Of a stretch of DNA of 64,000 nucleotides, positions 26,306-35,549 are shown one piece after another. The DNA lies in the NCBI GenBank assembly GCA_003481745.1, contig QULP01000002.1, positions 186,001 to 250,000 of the forward strand, written 5' to 3'. A model generated the notes under the pieces. The model did no database searches. It had not been told where the DNA came from and saw nothing but the letters and a program-made list of their open reading frames with translations. Every line of letters begins with the position of its first letter. Position 1 is the first letter of the stretch. A program made the position numbers and the translations under genes. This DNA is from Firmicutes bacterium OM04-13BH (GTDB lineage: Bacteria > Bacillota > Clostridia > Lachnospirales > Lachnospiraceae).

Positions 26306-28040
26306 AAAACAATCTACATTAAAACGTATTTTTGCCTGTATTCGTCCATACACTCCATTGGTTTTATTGTCCCTGCTCTTTTCTGTGATTACGGTTGCCC
26401 TGACTTTATATGTACCAATTTTGACAGGACACGGTGTGGATTTCATTCTTTCTAAAGGAAACGTCAATTTCCATGGTTTGATTTCTATTATCACAACAAT
26501 CCTGACATGCATTATAATCTCTGCATTATGTCAATGGGTTATGAATCACATTAATAATAAAATCACTTATAAAATCGTAAAAGATTTAAGAGTTCAGGCA
26601 TTTAACCATTTACAGGTACTTCCGCTTTCTTATGTGGACAGCCATGCCTCAGGAGATTTAATCAGCCGTGTCATTACTGATATCGACCAGTTTTCTGATG
26701 GTCTTTTACTTGGATTTACCCAGCTTTTTACCGGTGTCATTACAATTCTTGGAACAATTGTATTTATGCTGAGTATTAATCCTCTGATTACTCTGGTTGT
26801 TGTTGTATTAAGTCCAATGTCCTTTTTTATTGCAAACTTTATTTCAAAAAAGACTTTTATTATGTTCAAAAAACAGTCTGAGGCAAGGGGAGAACTGACC
26901 GGATTAACCAATGAAATGTTAGAGGGAATTAAAGTCGTACAGGCATTTGGGCATGAAGAAGAAACCCAGAAACAATTTAAAGAAATCAATGAACGTCTGG
27001 CAAATTATTCGCTTCGAGCAACTTTCTTTTCTTCCATTACAAACCCGGCTACCCGTTTTATGTACGCTTGTATCTACGCAGGTGTTGCAATTTCCGGATG
27101 TTTCGGTGTTATCAATGGAATGTTAAGTGTTGGTCAGCTTTCCAGCTTCTTAAGCTATACTAACCAGTACACTAAACCATTTAATGAAATTACAAGTGTT
27201 ATTACGGAATTCCAGAACTCCCTTGCTTCTGCGGCTCGTGTGTTTGAATTAATTGATGAAAAACCGATTTCTGATGATAAAGCAGATTCTGCTGTACTTG
27301 ATTCACCAAAAGGAGAGATTTCTTTAGAACAAGTTGATTTCTCTTATACCCCAGAAGTTCCATTGATTCAAGGTCTCAATCTTCATGCAAATCCGGGTCA
27401 GAGAATCGCCATTGTCGGTCCAACAGGCTGCGGAAAAACAACTTTAATCAACCTGTTAATGCGGTTCTATGAGATTAATGGTGGTTCAATTAAAATTGAT
27501 GGACATGATATTGATTCGATTACTCGTCATTCCCTGCGTGCTTCTTATGGTATGGTTTTACAGGAAACCTGGTTAAAATCGGCTTCCATCTGGGAAAATA
27601 TTTCTTATGGAAATCCGGATGCAACCAAAGAAGAAATCATTCAGGCTGCGAAAGAAGCTCATGCACACAGCTTTATTATGCGTATGCCAGATGGATATGA
27701 TACTATTCTCTCTGAAGGTGGAAGCAACCTCTCGCAAGGTCAGAGACAGTTACTCTGCATCGCTCGTGTAATGCTCTGCCTGCCTCCAATGCTGATTCTT
27801 GATGAGGCAACTTCTTCTATCGATACTATGACAGAAATTCGTATCCAGAAAGCTTTTGAAAAAATGATGCATGGACGAACCAGTTTTATTGTTGCTCATC
27901 GTCTTTCCACGATTAAAAATGCAGATATCATTCTCGTCATGAAAGATGGGCACATTATTGAACAGGGCAGTCACAAAGAACTGCTTTCTAAAAATGGATT
28001 TTATGCCACCCTTTATAACAGTCAGTTCGCTCCTGTTTAA
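26286..28040 (+). CDS. ABC exporter half-transporter B
   Basis: A 584-residue half-transporter with six helices (~residues 20-300) and an ATPase domain with Walker A AIVGPTGCGKTTL, signature NLSQGQRQLLCIARVM and Walker B MLILDEATSSID. The catalytic glutamate is present here, complementing the degenerate partner. The GTG start at 26286 follows AGGAGG by 7 bases inside the end of the upstream gene, showing translational coupling; the longer frame from 26229 lacks such a site. A repeat and a terminator follow. Confidence 0.92.
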   Translation: MSKQLTKKQSTLKRIFACIRPYTPLVLLSLLFSVITVALTLYVPILTGHGVDFILSKGNVNFHGLISIITTILTCIIISALCQWVMNHINNKITYKIVKDLRVQAFNHLQVLPLSYVDSHASGDLISRVITDIDQFSDGLLLGFTQLFTGVITILGTIVFMLSINPLITLVVVVLSPMSFFIANFISKKTFIMFKKQSEARGELTGLTNEMLEGIKVVQAFGHEEETQKQFKEINERLANYSLRATFFSSITNPATRFMYACIYAGVAISGCFGVINGMLSVGQLSSFLSYTNQYTKPFNEITSVITEFQNSLASAARVFELIDEKPISDDKADSAVLDSPKGEISLEQVDFSYTPEVPLIQGLNLHANPGQRIAIVGPTGCGKTTLINLLMRFYEINGGSIKIDGHDIDSITRHSLRASYGMVLQETWLKSASIWENISYGNPDATKEEIIQAAKEAHAHSFIMRMPDGYDTILSEGGSNLSQGQRQLLCIARVMLCLPPMLILDEATSSIDTMTEIRIQKAFEKMMHGRTSFIVAHRLSTIKNADIILVMKDGHIIEQGSHKELLSKNGFYATLYNSQFAPV

Positions 28041-28048
28041 ATTAATTT

Positions 28049-28129
28049 AACCAAATCAAGGAAGTCCCCTGCTTCAATTGCGAAAAGCAATAAGCAAGTA
28101 GCAAAGCGAATTGCGAATATCCACTTGAC
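28049..28129 (+). repeat. Dispersed intergenic repeat, copy 3 (81 bp)
   Basis: It begins AACCAAATCAAGGAAGTCCC and ends GCGAATATCCACTTGAC, matching both ends of copy 4 at 55114 but lacking its interior. It sits between the exporter stop codon and its terminator. Confidence 0.75.
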
Positions 28130-28140
28130 AATCATCAGAT

Positions 28141-28179
28141 AAAAAACCTGCGGAATCTCTTGATTTCCACAGGTTTTTT
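28141..28179 (+). terminator. Terminator of the ABC exporter operon
   Basis: AAAAAACCTG and CAGGTTTTTT with inner GGAATC/GATTTCC pairing, ending in a T-run. Confidence 0.8.
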
Positions 28180-28180
28180 A

Positions 28181-28258
28181 TTAACGGTTTGTTCCTTTTT
28201 CTTTCTGTTTATTCATATACATAGAATGCTCTGCCTTATCCATAATTCTTTTTCTCAA
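28181..28258 (-). pseudogene. Possible remnant of a GGDEF domain C-terminus
   Basis: Directly after the GGDEF-REC-HD-GYP gene, a 25-codon frame reads MDKAEHSMYMNKQKEK before a stop. This resembles the final helix of GGDEF domains (ADKAMYxAK). Stops close the frame upstream, so it would be a deletion scar. Short and speculative. Confidence 0.3.
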
Positions 28259-30345
28259 CTTTTATTTTTTTGTGGGCGAACACTCACATTGTCAAAAAAG
28301 CTTTTCGTTTTACCCCCCCCCCTAAAAAAATTGTCTATTCCTGAGATATCAAATAAAGCCAATTCTTCTGTCTGTTTTTTCAAATAAGAATCTTTATCCA
28401 CACTCTTTTCTAATTTTTCCTGAATCTTATCCTGAATTTCTACCAGACATTCTAAAAGCATTGGATTAAAGATTCCACATTCCCCACCTAAAATCATTTC
28501 CATTGCTTTTTTATGGGAAAACGCTGCCTTATAAACACGTTTACTCGTAAGTGCATCATATACGTCCGCTAAAGATACAACCTGCGCACTGATTGGAATG
28601 TCATCTCCTTTTAAACCATCCGGATATCCTCGTCCATCATAACGTTCATGATGCCATCTGCAGATTTCATAAGCAATCTTTACCAATTGTTCATTCTGAT
28701 ATAATTCCAGATTTTCCAGTACGGAAGCACCGATTAAAGTATGCGTTTTCATAATCTCAAACTCTTCTTTCGTCAACTTTCCCGGTTTATTCAAAATCTT
28801 TTCATCAATTGCAATTTTTCCAATATCATGAAGAGAAGAAGCGGTTGTAATTAACTGCTGCTCTGACCAGGAGAGATTATATTTATCCGTTTTCTGCTCC
28901 AGTTTTTCCAAAATCATACCCGTCAGTGTATTAATATGTAATACATGAGGTCCACTCTCACCATTTCGAAATTCTACAATCTGGCTTAAGATACTAATCA
29001 TCATGCGGTTATTTTTCTCTTTATCATAAATCTGATCTGTAACAAGGGTTGTCAGCCTGCGCTGTTTTGCATACAACTTCATTGTATTAAAGACGCGCTG
29101 ATAAACGATCATGGCATCGAATGGACGACTGATATAATCGGAAACACCCAGCTCATAGGCTCTTCTAATATGGGCATTAGAAGATTCACTCGAAATCATA
29201 ATAACCGGAATATCCTCAATAAAACGGTTTTTGTTCATAAATTCAAGTACTCCAAATCCATCAAGTCCAGGCATTACAATATCTAACAAAATTAAGGCAA
29301 TTCCTGTACCATTTTCCTCAATTAAGCTTAAACATTCCTCACTATTTTCTGCCTCTAAAATTTCAAAATCATCTTTTAGAATTTCGGAAAGAATTGCACG
29401 GTTCATCGCAGAATCATCTACAATCAAAATCTGTTGTTTTGTCTGCTCTTCTTCCACAAATTCTCGTACTACTCCGTCACTTCCAATTTTTCCATTTTCA
29501 GAGACAACCATATTTTTCTGATTTTTTGCTCTATACATTAAACGGTCTGCACGACAAACGGCACTTTCAATTGTCTCATCATTTGAAAGTACACCGCCAA
29601 TGCTGACAGAAAGCTGAAGTTGTGCATACTCTGGAACTTTTGCATCATGAATTTTATCTCGAATCTGCTGCAATTCTTTCAAAAACTCATCTTCTTTTAC
29701 GTTCGGAACAACCAGAAGAAATTCATCTCCGCCATAACGAATTAAAATATTATCCGGACCAATGCTTTTTTGAACAATCTTTCCAATCGTCTCAAGTGCA
29801 GCATCTCCCGCATTATGACCTAAAATGTCATTATACAGCTTAAAATCATCCAAATCAATCATTGCAACACCCATTGAACCTGTCATCTTTTTAATATGTT
29901 CCTCAAAATAACGACGATTATAGGCTCCTGTCAAAGCATCTTTATAAACTTTTTCATTGTATCTGGCAAACTTACTTACAATCTTTTCCTGTCCCGCAAC
30001 ATCTATCAAGGATGTACTGTCCAAACACTTAAACATTTCCATCACATAAGGTGTCCCATCAATTTCTACATAGCGCGCTGTCACTTGATAAATATCAGAA
30101 TCCATAAACTCCAGTTTTGTTTTCTGAGTTTTTCCCTCAAATGCTTTTAAAGAAACACAATTTTCACATGGACAGTTTTTATTCCAGAAATCATTACAAT
30201 GACCGTCCTGGAATTTCATCCTTTCTTCCTGCTCAATCCGATGTAACACCATCTGGTCAATCAGACGCACATTTGTGAAAATCTTTTTAAACTGTCTGGT
30301 TTCCTCTTTTGCTTCCTGCATCGTCATCTTGTAATCCGGTTCCAT
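28255..30345 (-). CDS. GGDEF-REC-HD-GYP cyclic-di-GMP signalling protein
   Basis: A 696-residue protein. The N-terminal ~110 residues hold a cysteine cluster (C50, C58, C60, C63) in a PAS-like region. A diguanylate cyclase domain follows with an intact GGDEF at 205-209 and no clear RxxD inhibitory site. A receiver domain spans ~305-420 (ILIVDD, phospho-acceptor D355 in LLLDIVMPG). An HD-GYP phosphodiesterase domain spans ~440-640 with HDIGK (506) and HHERYDGRGYPDG (565-577). It may both make and break c-di-GMP under phosphorylation and redox or metal control. A run of ten G residues encodes Gly676-678 near the end; slips would truncate the tail only. Confidence 0.92.
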   Translation of the reverse strand: MEPDYKMTMQEAKEETRQFKKIFTNVRLIDQMVLHRIEQEERMKFQDGHCNDFWNKNCPCENCVSLKAFEGKTQKTKLEFMDSDIYQVTARYVEIDGTPYVMEMFKCLDSTSLIDVAGQEKIVSKFARYNEKVYKDALTGAYNRRYFEEHIKKMTGSMGVAMIDLDDFKLYNDILGHNAGDAALETIGKIVQKSIGPDNILIRYGGDEFLLVVPNVKEDEFLKELQQIRDKIHDAKVPEYAQLQLSVSIGGVLSNDETIESAVCRADRLMYRAKNQKNMVVSENGKIGSDGVVREFVEEEQTKQQILIVDDSAMNRAILSEILKDDFEILEAENSEECLSLIEENGTGIALILLDIVMPGLDGFGVLEFMNKNRFIEDIPVIMISSESSNAHIRRAYELGVSDYISRPFDAMIVYQRVFNTMKLYAKQRRLTTLVTDQIYDKEKNNRMMISILSQIVEFRNGESGPHVLHINTLTGMILEKLEQKTDKYNLSWSEQQLITTASSLHDIGKIAIDEKILNKPGKLTKEEFEIMKTHTLIGASVLENLELYQNEQLVKIAYEICRWHHERYDGRGYPDGLKGDDIPISAQVVSLADVYDALTSKRVYKAAFSHKKAMEMILGGECGIFNPMLLECLVEIQDKIQEKLEKSVDKDSYLKKQTEELALFDISGIDNFFRGGGKTKSFFDNVSVRPQKNKS
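28313..28322 (-). repeat. G10 homopolymer tract in the 3' end of the GGDEF gene
   Basis: Ten C on the plus strand. With 11 the frame stops within the tract; with 9 it stops after nine further codons. Such tracts are prone to slippage, or may reflect a sequencing length error. Confidence 0.8.
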
Positions 30346-30438
30346 ACTTCCTTCTCCTCTACTGGTTTCTCTTAAAAACCTTATACCACCCTGACAACTG
30401 ATGGCTCTTTCTCCTTTATCTTCCTGAATTTTCTATTT

Positions 30439-30467
30439 ATTATACTAAAATTAAAATCAATTGTCTA
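30439..30467 (-). promoter_or_regulatory. Promoter of the GGDEF-REC-HD-GYP gene
   Basis: TAGACA (30467-30462), 17 bases, TATAAT (30444-30439). Confidence 0.6.
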
Positions 30468-30474
30468 CCAACAA

Positions 30475-30539
30475 AAAAGAAACCTCGTAATAATAGACCT
30501 CTGACAAAAAACATCTATCCTCACGAGATTTTCTCTTTT
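30475..30539 (-). terminator. Terminator of the znuACB operon
   Basis: The arms AAAGAGAAAATCTCGT and ACGAGGTTTCTTT enclose a long loop and end in TTTTTT on the minus strand. Confidence 0.55.
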
Positions 30540-31348
30540 TAATGTCCTTTTCTTATAATCGTCTTAAAAATCACCAAAATCAAAAAGATAACCACTTCAA
30601 GCAAGACAATTGTCCCACCTGGCTTTATGCCAACATAATAGGAAAGCACCAGACCGGCAATTGTTGTAAGCACTGCAACACAAATCGCACCAATTAAAGT
30701 ATTTTTATAACTTTTTCCCATCTGCATCCCACAGGCTATCGGAACAACCAGCATGGAAGAAACAATTAAAGCTCCCACTGTTCTTGAAGCAACAGAAACC
30801 GTCAGTGCTGTTAAAATGGTAAACATAAAATTAATCTGCCGAACCGGAACACCTGAAATTCTTGCCGCATTTTCATCAAATCCCATATAAAACAATTCTC
30901 GATAAAACAGCATTAATGTTACTAAAACTGCAACACTGATGATACAAACACCTGCCATTTCTCCTGTACTGATAGAAACAATACTTCCAAATAAAAAGCT
31001 GTTAAAATTTGCACTATTTTGTACGAAACCGGATAAAACACCTGCAAGCCCGATTCCTGCTGACATAACAACCGAAATCGCCATTTCAGAATATCTTGGA
31101 ATCTTTTTGCGGATTGCTTCAATTCCAAGTGCCGCTACGATACAAGTTGCACCTGCCCCAAGTACCGGATTGATCCCAAGCAAAAGCCCAAGTGCAACAC
31201 CTGCCAAAGAGGCATGAGAAAGTGCATCTCCTATCATAGACATTCTTTTTAAAACAATGGTAATTCCAATGCATGGTGTAATCACAGCCAGTAAAATTCC
31301 AACTATGAATGCACGCTGCATAAATCCATACTGCAATATGCTCATCAT
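30539..31348 (-). CDS. znuB: ZnuB-type zinc ABC transporter permease
   Basis: A 269-residue ABC-3 family permease with about eight hydrophobic segments. Family motifs include MSMIGDALSHASLAGVALG near residue 45 and AARISGVPVRQINFMFT. It conducts Zn2+ (or Mn2+) across the membrane. The ATG at 31348 overlaps the ATPase stop in ATGA, so translation is coupled; the longer frame from 31381 would run into the ATPase gene and is not favoured. Confidence 0.92.
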   Translation of the reverse strand: MMSILQYGFMQRAFIVGILLAVITPCIGITIVLKRMSMIGDALSHASLAGVALGLLLGINPVLGAGATCIVAALGIEAIRKKIPRYSEMAISVVMSAGIGLAGVLSGFVQNSANFNSFLFGSIVSISTGEMAGVCIISVAVLVTLMLFYRELFYMGFDENAARISGVPVRQINFMFTILTALTVSVASRTVGALIVSSMLVVPIACGMQMGKSYKNTLIGAICVAVLTTIAGLVLSYYVGIKPGGTIVLLEVVIFLILVIFKTIIRKGH

Positions 31349-32007
31349 TCTTCTATAATCCTTCCTTCCTGTGCATTCCAAAACCGATTTGCCCCAGTAT
31401 AAGGCTTCAAGCTTCCATGACTTACCATAAGAATTGTAAGCCCTTTTTCATTTCTCTTTTGCAGAACTTCACATAAAGACTGAATCGAAACACTGTCCAT
31501 CCCGGTCGTCGGCTCATCTAAAATTAAAAGTTCTGGTTTTCCCACTAACGCCCTTGCAAGCATCACTCTTTGCTGTTGACCACCTGAAAGTTCTCCTATC
31601 CGGCTTGTCAAAAAAGAATCCATCTCCATCTCAGACAATGCTTCTAAAATTTTTTTCTGATATTTTTTTCCGAAAATTCCACGCTTCCAGATTGGCTCAT
31701 AAAGCCCGGTTCTCATAATCTCCTCTACTGTTGCCGGAAAATTTTGGTTTTTACTGATACTGTTTTGCGGTACATAACCGATTTTCATTCCTTTAAATCC
31801 ACCGGAAATATCTTTTTCAAACATTTTAATACTTCCTTGTTGTGGTATCAGTTCTCTCAATAACAGCTTCAAAAATGTACTCTTTCCACTTCCGTTTTCA
31901 CCTGTTAAGATTACATAGTCACCCTGTCTGATTTTCAGATTTACGTCTTCTAAAACCGGTACATCTGCATAATGAAATGAAATGTCATTTATCTCAACCA
32001 TATTCAT
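31345..32007 (-). CDS. znuC: ZnuC-type zinc ABC transporter ATPase
   Basis: A 220-residue ATPase with Walker A ILTGENGSGKSTFLK, signature ELSGGQQQRVMLARAL and Walker B LLILDEPTTGMD. It powers the ZnuA/ZnuB importer. It lies 33 bases after znuA with a GGAGG site, and its stop overlaps the permease start. Confidence 0.92.
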   Translation of the reverse strand: MNMVEINDISFHYADVPVLEDVNLKIRQGDYVILTGENGSGKSTFLKLLLRELIPQQGSIKMFEKDISGGFKGMKIGYVPQNSISKNQNFPATVEEIMRTGLYEPIWKRGIFGKKYQKKILEALSEMEMDSFLTSRIGELSGGQQQRVMLARALVGKPELLILDEPTTGMDSVSIQSLCEVLQKRNEKGLTILMVSHGSLKPYTGANRFWNAQEGRIIEE

Positions 32008-32040
32008 GCGGTTTTCCTCCTGTTGTCCTGTCTTTCCACA

Positions 32041-32949
32041 TTAATTTTCCAGTGCATTTTTAATCTGCTTTAAATTTGTCCTCATAACAGAAAAATAATC
32101 TTCTCCGGCATCCACCTGTTCTTCGCTCAATCCCTCCAGTGGATTTAAAACCTCTGTTTTCGCACCAATTTCTTTTGCAATTGTATTGGCTACTTTTGGA
32201 CTTACCAGTTCTTCAAAGAAAATGGTATTGATTTTCTTTTTTTTCGCCAACTGAATAATTTCTTCCATTCTCGCAGGATCCGGCTCAGAATCCGGCATCA
32301 GACCCTCAATTGCTATCTGGTTTAATCCATAAGCTTTGCAAAGATAACCAAATGCTTTATGTGCTACAATGATGTCTTTATTGGTCACCTGGGATAATGT
32401 TTCTTCAAATTCCTGGTTCAGTCCATCCAACTGCCTGCTGTATGTTTCATAATTCTCGTTATAATACTCTGCATTATCTTTGTCTGCCTCAATGAACGCA
32501 TCTTTAATATTTTCCATTTCTATCTTCGCATTTTCAGGGTCTAACCAGACATGCGGGTCATTTTCTTTTCCTTCTCTTATCAATTCCACACCCTCTGAAG
32601 CCTCTACTGTAATCAACTCAGAGTTATCCAGTGATTTTAAAATATCCTCCGCCCAATGTTCCATTCCTGCCCCATTGTAAATAAACACATCTGCATCTTC
32701 CATATTTCGGATATCAATTGCAGAAGGCTCCCAGTCATGTGGTTCTGTTCCAGATGGAACCATATTGGTAATCTCTACTTTCTCCCCACCAATCTTCTGT
32801 GCAAAATCATACATCGTATAAAAACTGGTCATTACCTTTACTTTTCCTGAATCATCCGCTGTATTTTTTATCGCATTCTGACCACATGCTGTAGTACATC
32901 CTGCAACTATAACTGCCATAATCGAAAGTAATCTTACTGTCTTTTTCAT
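32041..32949 (-). CDS. znuA: ZnuA/AdcA-type zinc-binding lipoprotein
   Basis: A 302-residue cluster A-I binding protein. The signal ends IVAGC (Cys18). Metal ligands expected from the family are visible: H in PSGTEPHDWEP, H in DPHVWLDPENA, H in IVAHKAFGYL and an acidic residue in the C-terminal lobe. The His/Asp-rich loop of many ZnuA proteins is absent. It delivers zinc to ZnuBC; manganese is less likely because a Zur/Fur-type box lies at the promoter and a zinc efflux operon is adjacent. Confidence 0.9.
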   Translation of the reverse strand: MKKTVRLLSIMAVIVAGCTTACGQNAIKNTADDSGKVKVMTSFYTMYDFAQKIGGEKVEITNMVPSGTEPHDWEPSAIDIRNMEDADVFIYNGAGMEHWAEDILKSLDNSELITVEASEGVELIREGKENDPHVWLDPENAKIEMENIKDAFIEADKDNAEYYNENYETYSRQLDGLNQEFEETLSQVTNKDIIVAHKAFGYLCKAYGLNQIAIEGLMPDSEPDPARMEEIIQLAKKKKINTIFFEELVSPKVANTIAKEIGAKTEVLNPLEGLSEEQVDAGEDYFSVMRTNLKQIKNALEN

Positions 32950-32998
32950 TGCTTCTCCTATCTATTCTTTTTTACTTTTGAACTTATCTATGCAAAAT

Positions 32999-33042
32999 TG
33001 AAAATCATTTTCATATTATAGCAGGTATTTTTGATTCGTCAA
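32999..33042 (-). promoter_or_regulatory. znu promoter with Fur-family (Zur) box
   Basis: TTGACG (33042-33037), 16 bases, TATAAT (33020-33015). Immediately downstream lies TGAAAATGATTTTCA (33013-32999), a perfect 7-1-7 Fur/Zur/PerR-type palindrome over the transcription start. Zinc-loaded Zur is the likely repressor; no zur gene is nearby. Confidence 0.8.
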
Positions 33043-33054
33043 GTTTTTTATACC

Positions 33055-33097
33055 AAAAAAGACCTCTTTCGATAGATTTTCCTACCCAAAAAGGTCT
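33055..33097 (-). terminator. Terminator after the ArsR-family gene
   Basis: AGACCTTTTT and AGAGGTCTTTTTT form the stem ends on the minus strand, about 20 bases after the stop at 33122. Confidence 0.6.
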
Positions 33098-33121
33098 CTT
33101 CTTTCCTTTTCTTTTCAGTTT

Positions 33122-33484
33122 TTAATCTTCTTCAATATGATTCCGACCCTGGTCAATAATCGTCCTCACATGATCATCCGAAAGGGAATAAAATACGGAT
33201 TTTCCCTCTCTACGGCTTTTCACAAGTTTATTTTGTTTTAAAATCCGAAGCTGATGAGAAATGGCTGACTGTGTCATATTCAAAGCCTTTGCCAAATCAC
33301 AGACGCACACTTCTGCTTCAAACAAGACAAACAGAATTCGGATTCTTGTCGAATCACCAAAGACTTTAAAAAGTTCTGCCAAATCGTAAAGCTCTGTCTC
33401 TTCCGGCATCATTTCTTTTACAATTTTCAAAAGATTTTCATGCAGCTCACAGGATTCGCAAACTTCTTCTGATTTTTCTGTCAT
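33122..33484 (-). CDS. ArsR/SmtB-family metal-sensing repressor (CadC/CzrA type)
   Basis: A 120-residue winged-helix protein. The core LFKVFGDSTRIRILFVLFEAEVCVCDLAKALNM and TQSAISHQLRILKQNKLVKSRREGKSVFYSL is typical. It has an N-terminal CESCELHE segment, CVCDL in the alpha3 position (as in CadC/ArsR metal sites), and a C-terminal DDHVRTIIDQGRNHIEED with the D/H pattern of alpha5 zinc sites. It senses Zn, Cd or Pb and lets go of DNA when metal is bound. It is the last gene of the efflux operon whose promoter carries an SmtB-type operator, giving negative feedback. Confidence 0.9.
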   Translation of the reverse strand: MTEKSEEVCESCELHENLLKIVKEMMPEETELYDLAELFKVFGDSTRIRILFVLFEAEVCVCDLAKALNMTQSAISHQLRILKQNKLVKSRREGKSVFYSLSDDHVRTIIDQGRNHIEED

Positions 33485-33530
33485 AAAACAAATGCTATCC
33501 TTTCTCTTATTGATTTTTAGCTTTTTTATT

Positions 33531-35399
33531 CTATAAATTTTTTACAAACAAGGTTCTGATTGCATTTAATACGGCAATTACCATAACCCCTACATCAGCA
33601 AAAATTGCCATCCACATATTTGCAATTCCAAGTGCACCTAAAATCAGGCAGAGTACTTTAATACCAATTGCAAAGTAAATATTTTCATATACAATGCGGA
33701 TACATTTTTTTGCAATCTTAATTGCCTTTGAAATCTTAAGTGGGTCATCGTCCATCAAAACAATATCTGCTGCTTCAATTGCCGCATCAGAACCAAGTGC
33801 TCCCATTGCGATTCCAATATCTGCTCTTGAAAGTACCGGAGCATCATTAATTCCATCTCCAACAAAAGCCAGTTTATCTTTTTCCTCTTTATTGGCAAGC
33901 AGTTCTTCTACTTTTGTAACTTTATCCGCCGGTAAAAGTTCACTGTAAACTTCTTTAATTCCAAGTTCAGAAGCAACTGCATCTGCAACATTTTTGCGGT
34001 CTCCGGTCAACATAACTGTTTTAGTAACACCTGCTTTTTTCAGTTCTTTGATTGCTTCTTTTGCATGTGGTTTAATCACATCAGAAATTAAAATATGTCC
34101 AGCATACTTTCCATCCAGTGCCAGATGGACGATTGTTCCAACATGACTACAGGAAACATAAGAAATTCCAAGTTTTTCCATCAACTTTTCATTTCCTGCT
34201 GCAACTGTTATTCCATCTACCTTTGCAACCACGCCATGTCCGCTGATTTCTTCGATATCTGTTACACGATTTCTATCAATTGATTTATTATAGGCTTTTT
34301 GAAGACTCTTACTGATTGGATGAGAAGAAGAACACTCTGCAAGTGCTGCATACTCTAATAATTTTGCATCTTCCATCTCATTATGATGAATTCCGCTTAC
34401 TTCAAATACACCACGAGTCATTGTACCTGTTTTATCAAATACTACACATTTTGTCTGAGAAAGAGTTTCTAAATAATTGGAACCTTTTACAAGAACACCC
34501 TGATTGCTTGCTCCACCAATTCCCGCAAAAAAACTAAGTGGAATACTGATAACCAGTGCACACGGACAACTGATAACTAAGAAAGTCAAGGCACGATAAA
34601 TCCAGTCTCCCCATTCCGGACTTGCTCCCATAAATAACAGTCTCACAAGTGGAGGCAAAATAGCAAGCGCAAGTGCTCCATAGCAGACTGCCGGTGTATA
34701 ATATTTTGCAAATTTAGAAATAAAGTTTTCGGATTTTGATTTTTTAGAACTTGAATTTTCTACTAAATCAAGAATCTTGGAAACAGTGGATTCCCCGAAC
34801 TCTTTTGTTGTCTGGATTTTTAATACCCCTGACAGGTTGATGCATCCACTGATAACTTCTTCTCCGACAGAGATATCTCTTGGCACGCTCTCTCCTGTCA
34901 GAGCACTGGTATTTAAAGTAGATTTACCTTCTGTCACAATTCCGTCAATCGGAACTTTCTCTCCAGGCTGTACTACAATAATTGTACCGATTTCTACTTC
35001 ATCCGGGTCTACCTGTTCCAGGTTTCCGTCTACTTCTATATTTGCATAATCCGGACGGATATCCATCAGCTCGCTGATGTTTCTACGACTCTTTCCAACT
35101 GCATAACTCTGGAACAGTTCTCCAATCTGATAGAACAGCATAACGGCTACGCCTTCTTTATAATCGCCAAGCACAATTGCACCAATAGTTGCTACTGCCA
35201 TCAAAAAGTTTTCATCAAATACCTGTTTATTTAAGATTCCTTTCCATGCTTTTTTCAGTATATCATATCCGATTACCAGATATGGCACCATATAAAGCGC
35301 CATTTTCAGATATCCATCTACAGGAAGAAAGGAAAGGATTACGAGTAATACCGCTGCAATAATAATTCGGGTCAGCATCTTTTTTTGCTTTTTATTCAT
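33531..35399 (-). CDS. cadA: Zinc/cadmium-exporting P1B-type ATPase
   Basis: A 622-residue P-type ATPase with eight membrane helices, actuator motif LTGESVPRD, the metal-transport motif SCPCALV in TM6, phosphorylation site DKTGTMT, the SSHP(I) motif of P1B enzymes, and hinge GDGINDAP. The CPC motif and a late aspartate (FADVGV) suggest subgroup P1B-2 (Zn/Cd/Pb). It has no N-terminal HMA domain; a separate HMA protein is encoded upstream. ATG 35399 is 8 bases after GGAGG; extending to 35414 would overlap that site. It removes metal from the cytoplasm. Confidence 0.92.
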   Translation of the reverse strand: MNKKQKKMLTRIIIAAVLLVILSFLPVDGYLKMALYMVPYLVIGYDILKKAWKGILNKQVFDENFLMAVATIGAIVLGDYKEGVAVMLFYQIGELFQSYAVGKSRRNISELMDIRPDYANIEVDGNLEQVDPDEVEIGTIIVVQPGEKVPIDGIVTEGKSTLNTSALTGESVPRDISVGEEVISGCINLSGVLKIQTTKEFGESTVSKILDLVENSSSKKSKSENFISKFAKYYTPAVCYGALALAILPPLVRLLFMGASPEWGDWIYRALTFLVISCPCALVISIPLSFFAGIGGASNQGVLVKGSNYLETLSQTKCVVFDKTGTMTRGVFEVSGIHHNEMEDAKLLEYAALAECSSSHPISKSLQKAYNKSIDRNRVTDIEEISGHGVVAKVDGITVAAGNEKLMEKLGISYVSCSHVGTIVHLALDGKYAGHILISDVIKPHAKEAIKELKKAGVTKTVMLTGDRKNVADAVASELGIKEVYSELLPADKVTKVEELLANKEEKDKLAFVGDGINDAPVLSRADIGIAMGALGSDAAIEAADIVLMDDDPLKISKAIKIAKKCIRIVYENIYFAIGIKVLCLILGALGIANMWMAIFADVGVMVIAVLNAIRTLFVKNL

Positions 35400-35501
35400 C
35401 CCCTGCTCCTCCATTTTCTTTAAAAGTCAACTTTTTTGTGAATTTTTAAAATCTCTCCCGCACCACTAAAAGCAGTTACAGAAGAGACTCTAAAAACATC
35501 A

Positions 35502-35535
35502 GTGAGTAACACTCTTTACTTTTGACACTCACATC
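35502..35535. repeat. Small hairpin element, copy 2
   Basis: GTGAGTAACACT ... TTTTGACACTCAC lies between the HMA gene and the ATPase gene, with terminal inverted repeats GTGAGT/ACTCAC. It matches the elements at 24473 and 39601. Confidence 0.5.
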
Positions 35536-35549
35536 TTTTTGATTGTATC

